NCBI GenBank assembly: GCA_029266425.1
Contig: JAQSWY010000008.1
Span: 1 to 64,000 of the forward strand
Direction: 5' to 3'
Source: Xanthobacteraceae bacterium
Lineage (GTDB): Bacteria; Pseudomonadota; Alphaproteobacteria; Rhizobiales; Xanthobacteraceae
Length of the DNA: 64,000 nt
Below are positions 44,032-53,284 of this stretch, in pieces. Positions within the stretch are counted from its first letter, which is position 1. Each line of letters begins with the position of its first letter. Both the position numbers and the translations under genes were made by a program. Under the pieces are notes generated by a model. It was given only the letters and a program-made list of their open reading frames with translations. It was not told the origin of the DNA and did not search any database.

Positions 44032-45447
44032 GTGACAAAGCGTACGGATGATCTCCGCAGTGCCACCCGCCGGCATCTCCTCATGGGCGCTGGAGGCGGC
44101 TTCGGTGCGTCGCTCGTTCTCGCCGGGCTGCCGCAGCCGCTCGCCTACGCCCAGGGAGCGGCCCAGCCCGCCGCCCCACCCGCGTCCGGCACGCTCGCCG
44201 CCCAGCCCGGCGAGGCGCGCCTGCTCGGCCCGGATGCGCCGGCGACACCACTTTATACCTATGGTGGCACCCTCCCCGGCCCGACCTTGCGCCAGAAGCT
44301 CGGCGAGCAACTCGTCTTGCAGTTCCAGAATCGGCTCGGCGAGCCGACCGCGGTGAGCTTCGGCGGCTACCCGGTGCCGCCGGGCATGCTCGGCATACCC
44401 GGCTTTGCCGGCGAGGCGGTGGCGCCGAACGCCGGCGCCGACATCCGCTTTCCGCTGAGCGAGCCTGGCACCTATCTCTACGCCCCGTTCGACGCCGGGC
44501 AGGCCGCCCGCGGGCTTGCCGGCGCGCTGGTGGTCGAGGAGGCGAGCCCGCCGGAGGCCGATCGCGACCTCGTCCTGGTGATCCAGGACTGGCGCCTCGC
44601 GCCGGACCAGCGCATCCATCTGACCGTGAACGGCTCGCCCGCGGCACGGCTTGCCGCCCGTGCCGGCGAGCGCGTGCGCCTGCGCATCCTCAACGCCACG
44701 CGCGGACTGTTCCTGCCCTTGAAGCTCGACGACCACCCGTGCTGGATCATCGCCATAGATGGCCGTCCGGCCGAGCCGTTCCCGCCCTCGGAGGGTCGGC
44801 TGCTCATGGCGCCCGGCAGCCGGGTCGACGTGCTGGTCGATCTGGTGAAGCCGCCGGGTGCGGCGCTCGCCCTGGCGCTCGAAATGGCCGATGGCGAGGT
44901 GCCGCTTGCCTCCATCGCCTACGGCAACGACCCCGCCTTGCGCGCCACGCCCTTGCCCCCGCCCCGGGCTCTTCCCATGCCGAACGGCGCGGCGCAGCCG
45001 AAACTCGCCGGTGCGGAGCGGCTCACGCTCGAATTCGGCGACGAGCCCGCGACCGGCTTCCTGCCCGAGGCGCTGGCGAAGGCGGCGGCGGGGCGCACCA
45101 TCGTCGCAACCGTCACCAACCGCTCGGCCGGCACCGCTTCGGTGCATCTCTTTGCCCATGCCGCGCGCCTGCTCGACGCGCTCGACGATGGCTGGAAGCC
45201 CTGGTGGCACGACACCGTCGGTGTGGCTGCCGGCAAGACCATCCGCCTCGCCTTCATCGCCCGCGCGCCCGGCCGCTGGCCGCTGATCGCGCGACGCGGC
45301 GGCGACGGCGTGCCGCTGGCGCTCGGCTGGTTCGAGACCACCGGCCAATCGGGCGCCGGGAATGGGGGCCAAGGCAATGCCGCTTCCAGTGAAGCCGCGC
45401 CGGCGAACGGTCAGGCGATCCCCATTCCCCCGAAGAAGCCGCGATAG
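44032..45447 (+). CDS. Tat-exported multicopper oxidase fold lacking copper ligands
   Basis: The 471-residue protein starts with a twin-arginine-type leader (TRRHLLMGAGGGFGASLVLA) and a signal peptide ending near AYAQ. The rest has the three-cupredoxin layout of multicopper oxidases, with the typical LPGPTLRQKLGEQLVLQFQN and AGDVLV-like strands. At the four sites where copper-binding His occur, the residues are VSFGGYPV instead of HWHG, YLYAPFDAG instead of WYHPH, VHLFAHAARLL instead of HLHGHxF, and WPLIARRGG instead of FHCHxxxH. Only isolated His remain. This is a likely non-oxidase, as in FtsP/SufI. The GTG at 44032 is the start consistent with the leader. Its end overlaps the convergent nnr gene by 37 bases. 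Confidence 0.82.
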   Translation: MTKRTDDLRSATRRHLLMGAGGGFGASLVLAGLPQPLAYAQGAAQPAAPPASGTLAAQPGEARLLGPDAPATPLYTYGGTLPGPTLRQKLGEQLVLQFQNRLGEPTAVSFGGYPVPPGMLGIPGFAGEAVAPNAGADIRFPLSEPGTYLYAPFDAGQAARGLAGALVVEEASPPEADRDLVLVIQDWRLAPDQRIHLTVNGSPAARLAARAGERVRLRILNATRGLFLPLKLDDHPCWIIAIDGRPAEPFPPSEGRLLMAPGSRVDVLVDLVKPPGAALALALEMADGEVPLASIAYGNDPALRATPLPPPRALPMPNGAAQPKLAGAERLTLEFGDEPATGFLPEALAKAAAGRTIVATVTNRSAGTASVHLFAHAARLLDALDDGWKPWWHDTVGVAAGKTIRLAFIARAPGRWPLIARRGGDGVPLALGWFETTGQSGAGNGGQGNAASSEAAPANGQAIPIPPKKPR

Positions 45448-46916
45448 ACCGGCCGCAGGGCCGCGATCAGATCGTCCGCCACCAGGCCGGGGCCCGCCTC
45501 CCGCGCCGCCTCGCCATGCAGCCAGACCGCCGCGCACGCCGCTTCGAAAGCCGGCATGCCCTGGCTGAGCAACCCGCCGCATATGCCCGACAGCACGTCG
45601 CCGGCACCGGCCGTGGCGAGCCATGGCGGCGCGTTGGACGAGATCGCGGCGCGCCCGTCCGGCGACGCGATCACCGTATCCGGCCCCTTGAGCACGATCA
45701 CGGCGCCGAGCAGCGCCGCCGCCGCCCGGGCGCGCTCCATCTTGGAGGGATGCTCCATGATCTCCCGGCGACCCGTGAACAGCCGGACGAACTCGCCCTC
45801 ATGGGGGGTGGCGATCGCGCCGCTCGAGCGGGCGAGAAGCGCCGCGAGCGCTTCGGGCTCGCCGGCGAACGACGAGAGCGCGTCGGCGTCGACCACCAGC
45901 CTGCGATCCGCCGCGGCCGCAAGCTTGTCGCGCGTCGCCTGCCCCAGCCCGGCGCCAGGCCCGATGATGACCGTCGAAAGCCTTTTGTCCTCCAGGAGCT
46001 TCGCCAGGGCCGCCGCATCCTCGACCACCCGCACCATCACCGCGGAGAGGTTCGCGGCGTGGATGGGGACGGCCTCTGCCGGACAGGCGACGGTGACCAG
46101 CCCCGCCCCGGCCCGGAGCGCGCTTGCGGCGGCCAGCCGGCTGGCGCCGGTGGCGTACATGGGCCCGCTGACGGTCACGGCGTGGCCGCGGTCATATTTG
46201 TGGCCGTCGATCCGCGGGATCGGGAACAGCCCCTGCCACAGCGCCGGCACATTGGCGAACGCGCGCGGCACGATCGCGGCGAGCACGGCATCCCCGATGC
46301 CGATATCGGCGACGCGCACCTTGCCGCAATGGATCCGGCCCGGCAGCAGCAGATGTCCGGGCTTGAGCCGGAAGAAGGTGACGGTCTCGAACGCCCGCAC
46401 CGCCGCGCCGCGCACCGCGCCGCTGGCGCCGTCTATGCCGGAGGGCAGGTCGACGGCAATCACGGGCTTTCCGGCAGCATTGATCGCCTCGACGACCGCC
46501 CGCCCCGCGCCCTCGAGGTCGCGGGCAAGGCCGGCGCCGAACAGGGCGTCGATGACGAGGTCATGCGCCGCAAGATCGACCCGGTCCGCGGGGAGCACCT
46601 CGCCGCGCCACAGCCCGGCCATGGCGGCGGCATCGCCGCTGAGCACCTCACGCGCACCAATCAAGCCGAGCGTGACCTTGTAGCCGCGCTGCGCCAGCAC
46701 GCGCGCCGCGACGAAGCCGTCGCCGCCATTATTGCCCGGACCGCACAGGATCGCGATGCGGGTGCCGAGCGGACGCCGCGCGGCGGCATCGGCAACCGCG
46801 ATACCGGCGCGCTCCATCAGCGTGGTGCCCGGCGTGCCCGCCGCGATGGCCAAGGCGTCGGCCCGGCTCATTTCCGCCGGCGTCAGCAATTCCAAAGCGC
46901 GCTCTCCACCATCCAT
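45411..46916 (-). CDS. nnr: Bifunctional NAD(P)H-hydrate repair enzyme (epimerase/dehydratase)
   Basis: The 501-residue protein joins YjeF_N (about 1-215) and the carbohydrate-kinase-like dehydratase (about 225-500). The first repairs R-NAD(P)HX by epimerisation, with ILCGPGNNGGDGFVAARVLA and AVDLPSGIDGASG. The second dehydrates S-NADHX using ADP or ATP, with HKYDRGHAVTVSGPMYATGA, VIIGPGAGLGQATRD and PPWLATAGAGDVLSGICGGL. It repairs hydrated nicotinamide cofactors in the cytoplasm. The 3' end overlaps the MCO-like gene on the other strand. glnB follows divergently upstream. Confidence 0.93.
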   Translation of the reverse strand: MDGGERALELLTPAEMSRADALAIAAGTPGTTLMERAGIAVADAAARRPLGTRIAILCGPGNNGGDGFVAARVLAQRGYKVTLGLIGAREVLSGDAAAMAGLWRGEVLPADRVDLAAHDLVIDALFGAGLARDLEGAGRAVVEAINAAGKPVIAVDLPSGIDGASGAVRGAAVRAFETVTFFRLKPGHLLLPGRIHCGKVRVADIGIGDAVLAAIVPRAFANVPALWQGLFPIPRIDGHKYDRGHAVTVSGPMYATGASRLAAASALRAGAGLVTVACPAEAVPIHAANLSAVMVRVVEDAAALAKLLEDKRLSTVIIGPGAGLGQATRDKLAAAADRRLVVDADALSSFAGEPEALAALLARSSGAIATPHEGEFVRLFTGRREIMEHPSKMERARAAAALLGAVIVLKGPDTVIASPDGRAAISSNAPPWLATAGAGDVLSGICGGLLSQGMPAFEAACAAVWLHGEAAREAGPGLVADDLIAALRPVYRGFFGGMGIA

Positions 46917-47111
46917 GCGCAGACAATCGCCTCATTGAGTGCGTCTGCCTATTTTCCGCGCGGTCGTTGCGCGCGAGAGGTAACGCAGTCTGCCTAATAA
47001 TTGAACATAATGCCTATTTTTACACCATCATCGACCAAAACCCTTTAGCCGGCGCTGCTTCAGCCGGCTCAGCGGTTTGATTCCACATCGTTTTTCGATT
47101 GCAGAGTGGCT

Positions 47112-47127
47112 TGGCATAGGTTCTGCT
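47112..47127 (+). promoter_or_regulatory. Sigma-54 promoter of glnB-glnA
   Basis: TGGCATAGGTTCTGCT has the -24 GG (47113-47114) and -12 GC (47125-47126) doublets ten bases apart, as required for RpoN. The -12 box is CTGC instead of TTGC. It is 59 bases before the glnB start. NtrC-dependent glnBA promoters of this type are known in rhizobia. Confidence 0.75.
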
Positions 47128-47131
47128 TTGA

Positions 47132-47524
<393 letters not shown>

Positions 47525-47606
47525 GTGTACCGGCGGGGCCTTCCAACGGACCCCTGCCCGGATTATACGCTCAGCCAACTGCGGTCATAAGAAAGGTACG
47601 ATACCT

Positions 47607-49016
47607 ATGACGACGGCCAAGGACGTAATGAAGCTGATCAAGGATCAGGACGTCAAATACGTCGACCTCCGTTTCACCGACCCCCGCGGCAAGTGGCAGC
47701 ACGTCACCTTCGACATCACGATGGTCGACGAGGACTTTTTCGCCGAAGGCCAGGCCTTCGACGGCTCGTCGATCTCGGGTTGGAAGGCCATCAACGAATC
47801 CGACATGCATCTGCAGCCGGACATGGAATCGGCGTGCATCGACCCGTTCTTCTCCGAGACGACGCTTGCGGTCGTCTGCGACATTCTCGAGCCGACCACG
47901 GGCGAGCCGTATAATCGCGACCCGCGCGGCATCGCCAAGAAGGCGATGGCCTACCTGCAGTCCACCGGCGTCGGCGACACCGTCTATTTCGGCCCCGAAG
48001 CCGAGTTCTTCATTTTCGACGACGTCCGCTTCAAGGCCGATCCCTACAACACCGGCTTCAAGCTCGATTCCGTCGAGCTGCCGACCAATTTCGACACCGA
48101 ATATGAGGGCGGCAATCTCGGCCACCGCGTGAAGACCAAGGGCGGCTATTTCCCGGTGCCGCCGGTCGACAGCGCGCAGGACATGCGTGGCGAGATGCTG
48201 GCCTCCATGGCCAAGATGGGCGCCAAGGTCGAGAAGCACCACCACGAGGTGGCGTCCGCCCAGCACGAACTCGGCCTCAAGTTCGGCCCGCTCGTCACCA
48301 TGGCCGACCATCTGCAGATCTATAAGTACTGCATCCACCAGGTCGCCAACATCTATGGCAAGACGGCGACCTTCATGCCGAAGCCGGTGTTCGGCGACAA
48401 CGGCTCGGGCATGCATGTGCACCAGTCGATCTGGAAGGGAGGCAAGCCGCTGTTTGCCGGCAACAAGTACGCCGACCTCAGCCAGGAATGCCTGTGGTAC
48501 ATCGGCGGCATCATCAAGCATGCCAAGGCGCTGAACGCCTTCACCAACCCGCTGACCAACTCCTACAAGCGTCTGGTCCCGGGCTATGAGGCGCCGGTCC
48601 TCCTCGCCTACTCCTCGCGCAACCGCTCCGCCTCCTGCCGCATCCCCTACACCACCTCGCCCAAGGCCAAGCGCGTCGAGGTCCGCTTCCCCGATCCGGG
48701 CGCGAACCCCTATCTCGCCTTCTCGGCGCTGTTCATGGCCGGTATCGACGGCATCCTGAACAAGATCGATCCGGGTCCGGCCATGGACAAGGACCTCTAC
48801 GATCTGCCGCCAAAGGAGCTGAAGAAGATCCCGACGGTGTGCGGCTCGCTGCGCGAGGCCCTCGGCTCGCTCGACAAGGACCGCGAGTTCCTGAAGAAGG
48901 GCGGCGTGTTCGACGACGACTTCATCAACTCGTATATCGAGCTGAAGATGACCGAGGTCGCGCGCTTCGAGATGACGCCGCACCCGGTCGAGTTCGAGAT
49001 GTATTACTCGGTCTGA
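47607..49016 (+). CDS. glnA: Glutamine synthetase type I
   Basis: The 469-residue GSI makes glutamine from glutamate, ammonia and ATP in the cytoplasm. Seen are the N-terminal [17 protein letters not shown], the [18 protein letters not shown] signature, [18 protein letters not shown], and the adenylylation-site Tyr398 in [13 protein letters not shown], so GlnE-type control is expected. The gene has a strong terminator and is cotranscribed with glnB. It is the main nitrogen-assimilation enzyme. Confidence 0.97.
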   Translation: MTTAKDVMKLIKDQDVKYVDLRFTDPRGKWQHVTFDITMVDEDFFAEGQAFDGSSISGWKAINESDMHLQPDMESACIDPFFSETTLAVVCDILEPTTGEPYNRDPRGIAKKAMAYLQSTGVGDTVYFGPEAEFFIFDDVRFKADPYNTGFKLDSVELPTNFDTEYEGGNLGHRVKTKGGYFPVPPVDSAQDMRGEMLASMAKMGAKVEKHHHEVASAQHELGLKFGPLVTMADHLQIYKYCIHQVANIYGKTATFMPKPVFGDNGSGMHVHQSIWKGGKPLFAGNKYADLSQECLWYIGGIIKHAKALNAFTNPLTNSYKRLVPGYEAPVLLAYSSRNRSASCRIPYTTSPKAKRVEVRFPDPGANPYLAFSALFMAGIDGILNKIDPGPAMDKDLYDLPPKELKKIPTVCGSLREALGSLDKDREFLKKGGVFDDDFINSYIELKMTEVARFEMTPHPVEFEMYYSV

Positions 49017-49046
49017 CCGCCCGGTCATTCGACCCGGATATCTATG

Positions 49047-49071
49047 AGAGGCGCCTCCGGGCGCCTCTTTC
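49047..49071 (+). terminator. glnA terminator
   Basis: AGAGGCGCC (49047-49055), loop TCCG, GGCGCCTCT (49060-49068), then T's. A 9-bp perfect stem with U-rich tail 30 bases after the glnA stop. Confidence 0.85.
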
Positions 49072-49103
49072 ATTTGTCGGCTATATTTCTATGCCAACAG
49101 CCC

Positions 49104-49179
49104 TCATCCCCGGGCTTGACCCGGGAATCCAGCCGCTCCGCGTCGCACCTGGTCGATGCCTGGATCCCCGGGTCCACCG
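49104..49179. repeat. REP-like palindrome cluster
   Basis: TCATCCCCGGGCTTGACCCG followed by GGAATCCAG forms a hairpin (49104-49131), and an additional arm GCCTGGATCCCCGGG lies at 49157-49171. It matches the element at 26199-26228 in inverted orientation. It has invaded or lies at the 3' end of the GGDEF pseudogene. Confidence 0.6.
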
Positions 49180-49199
49180 CACGCAGCGCCGGCTGCGGC

Positions 49200-49522
49200 T
49201 CGGCGCGGGAGGTCTCGACACGGTCGCGGCCCTGCGCCTTGGCGCGAGAGCGCGGCGTCGGCGCGCGCCAGGAGCGGGCCGAGGCTTTCCGGCACGATGT
49301 TCGCGGGCGCGATGCCGACCACGACGCCGATGCTGACGGTGCCGGCGACGCCCGAAAGTCTCAAGGCGCCCGCCTCGGGGCGAAACGCCGCACGAACGCG
49401 CTTGGCGACCTTGCACGCGGCGTCGAGCCCGGCGTCGTCATCCAGGTGAGCACCAGGATGCCCGACGTCAGCACCGTGACAAAGACGATCAGCAGCCAGA
49501 GGGTCAGGGGATCGTAAGGCAT
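49200..49522 (-). pseudogene. Membrane diguanylate cyclase remnant, internally deleted
   Basis: From ATG 49522 (minus) the frame begins MPYDPLTLWLLIVFVTVLTS and runs into a transmembrane helix ending LVLTWM. It then breaks off. In a shifted frame it continues DAACKVAKRVRAAFRPEAGA, then AGTVSIGVVVG and LLARADAALSRAKAQGRDRV, which is the distal half of a GGDEF domain. The GGDEF active-site loop and most of the linker are deleted, so no cyclase activity is possible. The 3' end merges into REP-like repeats. Confidence 0.7.
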
Positions 49523-49631
49523 GGGCCCGATCGGATGGCGAGAGTTGCGTCTCCCGGCCCTCTATCGACCTGAGGATGTGAAGGATTCTTGAATAGAATA
49601 GTAGAGAATTCTAGGTATTCCGTTCCGGAAC

Positions 49632-49659
49632 AAAAAAAGGCGGGCCTGAGCCCGCCTTT
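49632..49659 (-). terminator. rplM-rpsI terminator
   Basis: AAAGGCGGGC-CTGA-GCCCGCCTTT (49636-49659) is a perfect 10-bp stem. On the minus strand it is followed by a run of U's (A's 49632-49638). It ends the rplM-rpsI operon 20 bases after the rpsI stop. Confidence 0.9.
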
Positions 49660-49680
49660 CGCAATTCGATGTGCCGTCGA

Positions 49681-50157
49681 TCAGCGCTTCGAGAACTGGA
49701 AGCTGCGGCGGGCCTTGGCGCGGCCGTACTTCTTGCGCTCGACCACGCGGCTGTCGCGGGTAAGGAAGCCGCCCTTCTTCAGCGGGCCGCGCAGCTCCGG
49801 CTCGTAATAGGTGAGCGCGCGGGAGATGCCGTGGCGCAGCGCGCCGGCCTGGCCGGAGAGGCCGCCGCCGGAGACGGTGCACACCACGTCATACTGGCCG
49901 CTACGGGCCGCAGCCGCGAAGGGCTGCTGGATGATCATGCGCAGCACCGGACGGGCGAAATAGACCTCGAGGGTGCGCTCATTGACGGTAATCTTGCCGG
50001 TGCCGGGACGGACCCACACGCGGGCCACGGCGTCCTTGCGCTTGCCGGTGGCATAAGCACGGCCGAACTTGTCGAGCTTCTGGACGTGCTTCGGCGCTTC
50101 CGGGGCCTGCGGCTTCAGGGATTCGAGACCCTCGAGGGACTGGAGAACCTCGGCCAT
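49681..50157 (-). CDS. rpsI: 30S ribosomal protein S9
   Basis: The 158-residue protein is ribosomal S9, with [20 protein letters not shown], then [20 protein letters not shown] and the basic tail [16 protein letters not shown] that reaches the P-site tRNA. An N-terminal acidic extension of about 30 residues ([14 protein letters not shown]) is typical for rhizobia. ATG 50157 is one base after the rplM stop region, in the usual rplM-rpsI operon. Confidence 0.96.
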   Translation of the reverse strand: MAEVLQSLEGLESLKPQAPEAPKHVQKLDKFGRAYATGKRKDAVARVWVRPGTGKITVNERTLEVYFARPVLRMIIQQPFAAAARSGQYDVVCTVSGGGLSGQAGALRHGISRALTYYEPELRGPLKKGGFLTRDSRVVERKKYGRAKARRSFQFSKR

Positions 50158-50158
50158 G

Positions 50159-50620
50159 TCAGTTCCTCGCATTCTTGGGGTTCAGGGCGGCGACATCGAG
50201 CGCTTCGGGCTGCTGCGCCTCGTGCGGATGGCTGGGGCCCTTGTAGACACGGAGATTGCCCATCAGCTTGCGGCCGAGCGGGCCGCGGGCGAGCATGCGC
50301 TCCACCGCCTTCTCGACGACGCGCTCCGGGAAGCGACCATCAAGCAGGAACTTCGCGGTGCGCTCCTTGATCCCGCCGGGAAAGCCGGTGTGGTGGTAAT
50401 AGACCTTCTGGTCGCGCTTGCGGCCGGTGAGGACCACCTTCTCGGCATTCACCACGACGACATTGTCGCCGCAATCGACATGCGGGGTGTAGATGGGCTT
50501 GTGCTTGCCCTTGAGGCGGGTAGCGATGATCGTCGCGAGCCGGCCGACCACGAGGCCGGAAGCGTCGATCACCACCCACTTCTTCTCGATGTCGGCGGGC
50601 TTGGCCGAGAACGTCTTCAT
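50159..50620 (-). CDS. rplM: 50S ribosomal protein L13
   Basis: The 153-residue protein is L13, an early-assembly 50S protein. Sequence marks are [40 protein letters not shown] and [15 protein letters not shown]. The ATG at 50620 ([14 protein letters not shown]) is canonical; an upstream open frame to 50659 is not needed. It leads the rplM-rpsI operon under the promoter at 50687-50715. Confidence 0.96.
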   Translation of the reverse strand: MKTFSAKPADIEKKWVVIDASGLVVGRLATIIATRLKGKHKPIYTPHVDCGDNVVVVNAEKVVLTGRKRDQKVYYHHTGFPGGIKERTAKFLLDGRFPERVVEKAVERMLARGPLGRKLMGNLRVYKGPSHPHEAQQPEALDVAALNPKNARN

Positions 50621-50686
50621 GGGATTGATCCGTGGGATTCGGGAATGTGCGAGCCGCATTGACGCAACCCGTTCACTTGAGCGCGG

Positions 50687-50715
50687 CTTCTAACCGAGCC
50701 GTCGCGCAAAATCAA
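50687..50715 (-). promoter_or_regulatory. Probable rplM promoter
   Basis: On the minus strand TTGATT (-35, 50710-50715), a 17-base spacer and TAGAAG (-10, 50687-50692) precede the rplM ATG by about 65 bases. The boxes are fair matches to the alphaproteobacterial housekeeping consensus. Confidence 0.5.
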
Positions 50716-50782
50716 TGCGCGAACGGCCGGATTTCGCAATGGAAATCAGTATCTTATGATTTAGGTATTATATTGCCTCTGC

Positions 50783-51202
50783 CTAAGCCCCGGTGGTCGG
50801 GATCGAATAGGTCGTCACCGCATGGGCGCAGAGCTCGTCGTCGCCTTCAGACCGCAGATCGACCTCGCACACGGCGAGCCTCTTGCCGAGCTTCAGCAGG
50901 CGCGCTTCCGCCAGGATCGCCCCCGGCGTCGGCTTACGCAGGAAATTGATGGAGAAGTTCGTGGTGACCGCCAGCGGCACCTCGCCGATGGCGGCCAGGA
51001 TCGCGGCATAGGCGGCGATGTCGGCAAGTCCCATCAGCGCCGGGCCGGATACCGTCCCGCAGGGCCGCAGGTGCTGGTCGGCGGCCTCCAGCCGCACCAA
51101 CGCAGCCCCCTCGCCCGCCGCCTCGATACGATGCGCCTGTCCCGGTCCGAAGGCCTGCGGGAATTCTCCGACGAGGTAGGCCTGAAGTTGGTCCGTGGTC
51201 AT
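50783..51202 (-). CDS. PaaI-type hotdog thioesterase
   Basis: The 139-residue protein has the hotdog fold of the PaaI/YiiD thioesterase group. The conserved stretch is GTVSGPALMGLADIAAYAAI, with an Asp in the helix as catalytic-acid candidate, then VTTNFSINFLRKPTPGAIL. It would hydrolyse acyl-CoA thioesters. The ATG at 51202 follows homology; an upstream frame to 51274 is not needed. It is a single gene, and the acyl group is unknown. Confidence 0.83.
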   Translation of the reverse strand: MTTDQLQAYLVGEFPQAFGPGQAHRIEAAGEGAALVRLEAADQHLRPCGTVSGPALMGLADIAAYAAILAAIGEVPLAVTTNFSINFLRKPTPGAILAEARLLKLGKRLAVCEVDLRSEGDDELCAHAVTTYSIPTTGA

Positions 51203-51306
51203 GCACGCGCTCCCCATCCCGGTCTTGTCTGGCCTCCCGCATCGCTGTAGCACTGATTGGGCGCGACGCATCATCTCGACCTTCTGGTCTTACCGGGAAT
51301 GTCTCC

Positions 51307-51558
51307 ATGCGCATGATTCACGCCCTTCCGCTCGCGTTCTTCGTCATGGTGCCGCTGCTCGGCACAGTTGTATTGGCGCAGCAGCAACAGCCGCAGGAGA
51401 ACGGGACTGCCGCCGAGCGCATGGCCTGCACGGCGGACTACCAGAAATTCTGCGCTGGCGTGTCGCCGGGCGACGGACGGGCGCTCGCCTGCCTCTCCAG
51501 GCAGAAGGCCAAGCTTTCCCCCGCGTGCCGCGCCGTGATCGAGAAGCGCGGCGGCTAG
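51307..51558 (+). CDS. Small exported Cys-rich repeat protein
   Basis: The 83-residue protein has a signal peptide (MRMIHALPLAFFVMVPLLG, cleavage near VLAQ, residue 24) and a mature part with Cys at CTADYQKFCAG, LACLSRQ and PACRAV. That four-cysteine pattern is the bacterial version of the Cys-rich repeat found in Golgi Cys-rich protein. It is a periplasmic protein of unknown role. Confidence 0.7.
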   Translation: MRMIHALPLAFFVMVPLLGTVVLAQQQQPQENGTAAERMACTADYQKFCAGVSPGDGRALACLSRQKAKLSPACRAVIEKRGG

Positions 51559-51559
51559 G

Positions 51560-51668
51560 CGCATGTTCCGTAGGAGTTGAATGAACTCCTGCGCTGAAAA
51601 CATGCTCCAAACGCCTTGAATCGAGAGCACCTTCTTATCGTTCGGATGACACCATCCGAACGATAAGG
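51560..51668 (+). repeat. Dispersed two-hairpin repeat B, copy 1
   Basis: About 108 bases start GCATGTTCCGTAGGAGTTGA, pass CTCCTGCGCTGAAAACATGCTC (an imperfect arm of the first hairpin) and end in the 15-bp stem CTTATCGTTCGGATG with CATCCGAACGATAAG. A diverged second copy lies inverted at 61852-61960. It fills the gap between the Cys-rich and SH3-like genes. Confidence 0.75.
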
Positions 51669-51764
51669 GGCTTGAGGCTTCCGCATGGCGGTATCCCTGC
51701 CTATCTTGCACGGCGAGACCGGGTAGGTTGTACCACCCGGAACGTTGTCATTTTGGGGTGGATA

Positions 51765-52610
51765 ATGCGTCCAATGCGGTGGGCCATCGGCGCGGCGAGC
51801 GCGATCGGGGTGGTCTGTTCGATTTCTATGGCGGCGAGCGCAGAGGACCGTCCGCTGCGCCGCTACAAGCCGGCGACCATCAGCTTCGACCACAAGGGCG
51901 CAGACGATCCCGGCCTCGTCGCCCTGCTCGACCAACTCCGCGCCGCCGCCGCCGCCCGGAATGTCGCCGCGATTCGCGATGTGACCTCCCCCGATCTCGC
52001 CATCATCACTCCGCCGATCGGCTTCCCGCCGCCCGGCCCGCCGAAGCCGGTGAAGCTGGAGGCGGGGGTTGCCGGGCCGGAACGGCTCGACAAGGCGGTC
52101 GGCCTGCTCGCCACCAGCGACGCTGAACCGAACCGCAAGGCGCTCGACGGGCTGATCCTGATGACCGTCTCGGAGGCATTGGCCAAGGGCTCGGTCAGCC
52201 GCTCCCGCCAGGTGCCCGGCACCTATTGCGCCCCGGCCGAGCCGCGCTTCGACCGCGAGCAGGTGCTGGCGATTGCCGAAGCTGCGGACGAGGTGCCGGA
52301 CAATCTCGTCTATCTCGGCGAGGACACCTCATTCCTGGAGCAGCCGGACAGCGCCGCCCCCGCCGCCGCGACCCTGAAGCGAGGCGCCGTCGTTCCCTTC
52401 ATCGAAGGCGCTGTCGAGGGCAAGGACGGGCAGCGCGACTGGTATGCGGTGGCGTTGCCGAACGGCAAGCGCGGCTTTGCCAAAGGCGACCGCACGCTCT
52501 CCTTCGAGGCGACGCGCCTGTGCTTCGCCAAATCCGGCAAGGGCGAAGAGGCGAAATGGACGCTCTCCGCCATTGTGGTCCCAAGCCTGACGATGACGAC
52601 CTCGCGATGA
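51765..52610 (+). CDS. Exported SH3-like domain hypothetical protein
   Basis: The 281-residue protein has a signal peptide (MRPMRWAIGAASAIGVVCSI, cleavage after ASA near residue 27). A mature domain follows with LAIITPPIGFPPPGPPKPVK in the first half and an SH3-like beta part at the end (DWYAVALPNGKRGFAKGDRT). Such SH3-like modules occur in envelope proteins. No catalytic motif is seen. The ATG at 51765 follows TTGGGGTGG. It ends 28 bases before the CoA-binding gene. Confidence 0.7.
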   Translation: MRPMRWAIGAASAIGVVCSISMAASAEDRPLRRYKPATISFDHKGADDPGLVALLDQLRAAAAARNVAAIRDVTSPDLAIITPPIGFPPPGPPKPVKLEAGVAGPERLDKAVGLLATSDAEPNRKALDGLILMTVSEALAKGSVSRSRQVPGTYCAPAEPRFDREQVLAIAEAADEVPDNLVYLGEDTSFLEQPDSAAPAAATLKRGAVVPFIEGAVEGKDGQRDWYAVALPNGKRGFAKGDRTLSFEATRLCFAKSGKGEEAKWTLSAIVVPSLTMTTSR

Positions 52611-52638
52611 GATGGACTGCCGGTGACATGGCCTGCCG

Positions 52639-53079
52639 ATGACACATGACCACTATGACGACGCCTTCATCGCCGACTGGCTGAATTCGGTCCGCACCAT
52701 CGCGGTGGTCGGTGCGAGCCCCAAGCCGGAGCGACCGAGCCATGGGGTGGCGCGCTTCCTCGCCCGCCACGGCTACAAGGTGTTCGCGGTCAATCCGGGA
52801 CAGGCCGGCCGGGACATTGCCGGCCTGCCGACCTATGCCCGGCTCGCCGACATCCCCGAACCGATCGACATGGTCGACGTGTTCCGCAACCCGCACTATC
52901 TGCCGGGCGTCGTTGCCGAGGCGCTGGCGCTCTCGCCGAGGCCGAAACTGATCTGGAGCCAGCTCGGCGTGCGCGACGACGCCGCGGCCGCGATGGCGGA
53001 GGCCGCCGGCGTCGCGGTGATCATGGACCGCTGCCCGGCAATCGAGATCCCACGGCTGGGGTTGAAGCCTGTGGCGTGA
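52639..53079 (+). CDS. CoA-binding-fold protein (YccU type)
   Basis: The 146-residue protein is a Rossmann-type CoA_binding domain of the YccU/COG1832 family: TIAVVGASPKPERPSHGVAR, then YKVFAVNPGQ and IDMVDVFRNP, ending with VIMDRCPAIEIPRL. These small proteins bind CoA or a nucleotide and lack the ligase part of succinyl-CoA synthetases. The role is unknown. Its position directly upstream of metY is conserved in many relatives, to my knowledge, which hints at sulfur or CoA metabolism. Confidence 0.8.
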   Translation: MTHDHYDDAFIADWLNSVRTIAVVGASPKPERPSHGVARFLARHGYKVFAVNPGQAGRDIAGLPTYARLADIPEPIDMVDVFRNPHYLPGVVAEALALSPRPKLIWSQLGVRDDAAAAMAEAAGVAVIMDRCPAIEIPRLGLKPVA

Positions 53080-53090
53080 CGGGCGCTTTG

Positions 53091-53199
53091 CTTCAGCATC
53101 CTTCGAGGCCCGCCTGAGGCGGGCACCTCAGGATGACGTCCTAGTAGGAACCACGTCATCCTGAGGTGCGAGCACAGCGAGCCTCGAAGGATGCTGAAG
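53091..53199. repeat. Dispersed hairpin repeat A, copy 2
   Basis: Outer arms CTTCAGCATCCTTCGAGGC (53091-53109) and GCCTCGAAGGATGCTGAAG (53181-53199) are exact inverted repeats, as are inner arms CACCTCAGGATGACGT (53124-53139) and ACGTCATCCTGAGGTG (53153-53168). The element could fold into one extended 109-base hairpin. It is the best copy of family A. Confidence 0.9.
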
Positions 53200-53284
53200 C
53201 AGGGCAACCCACCCTCGCCCCCCACTCCGATAAGGAGTACAAACCCGCGCCCCCCCGGTTAGGAAACGACATGCGGAGGACGCA

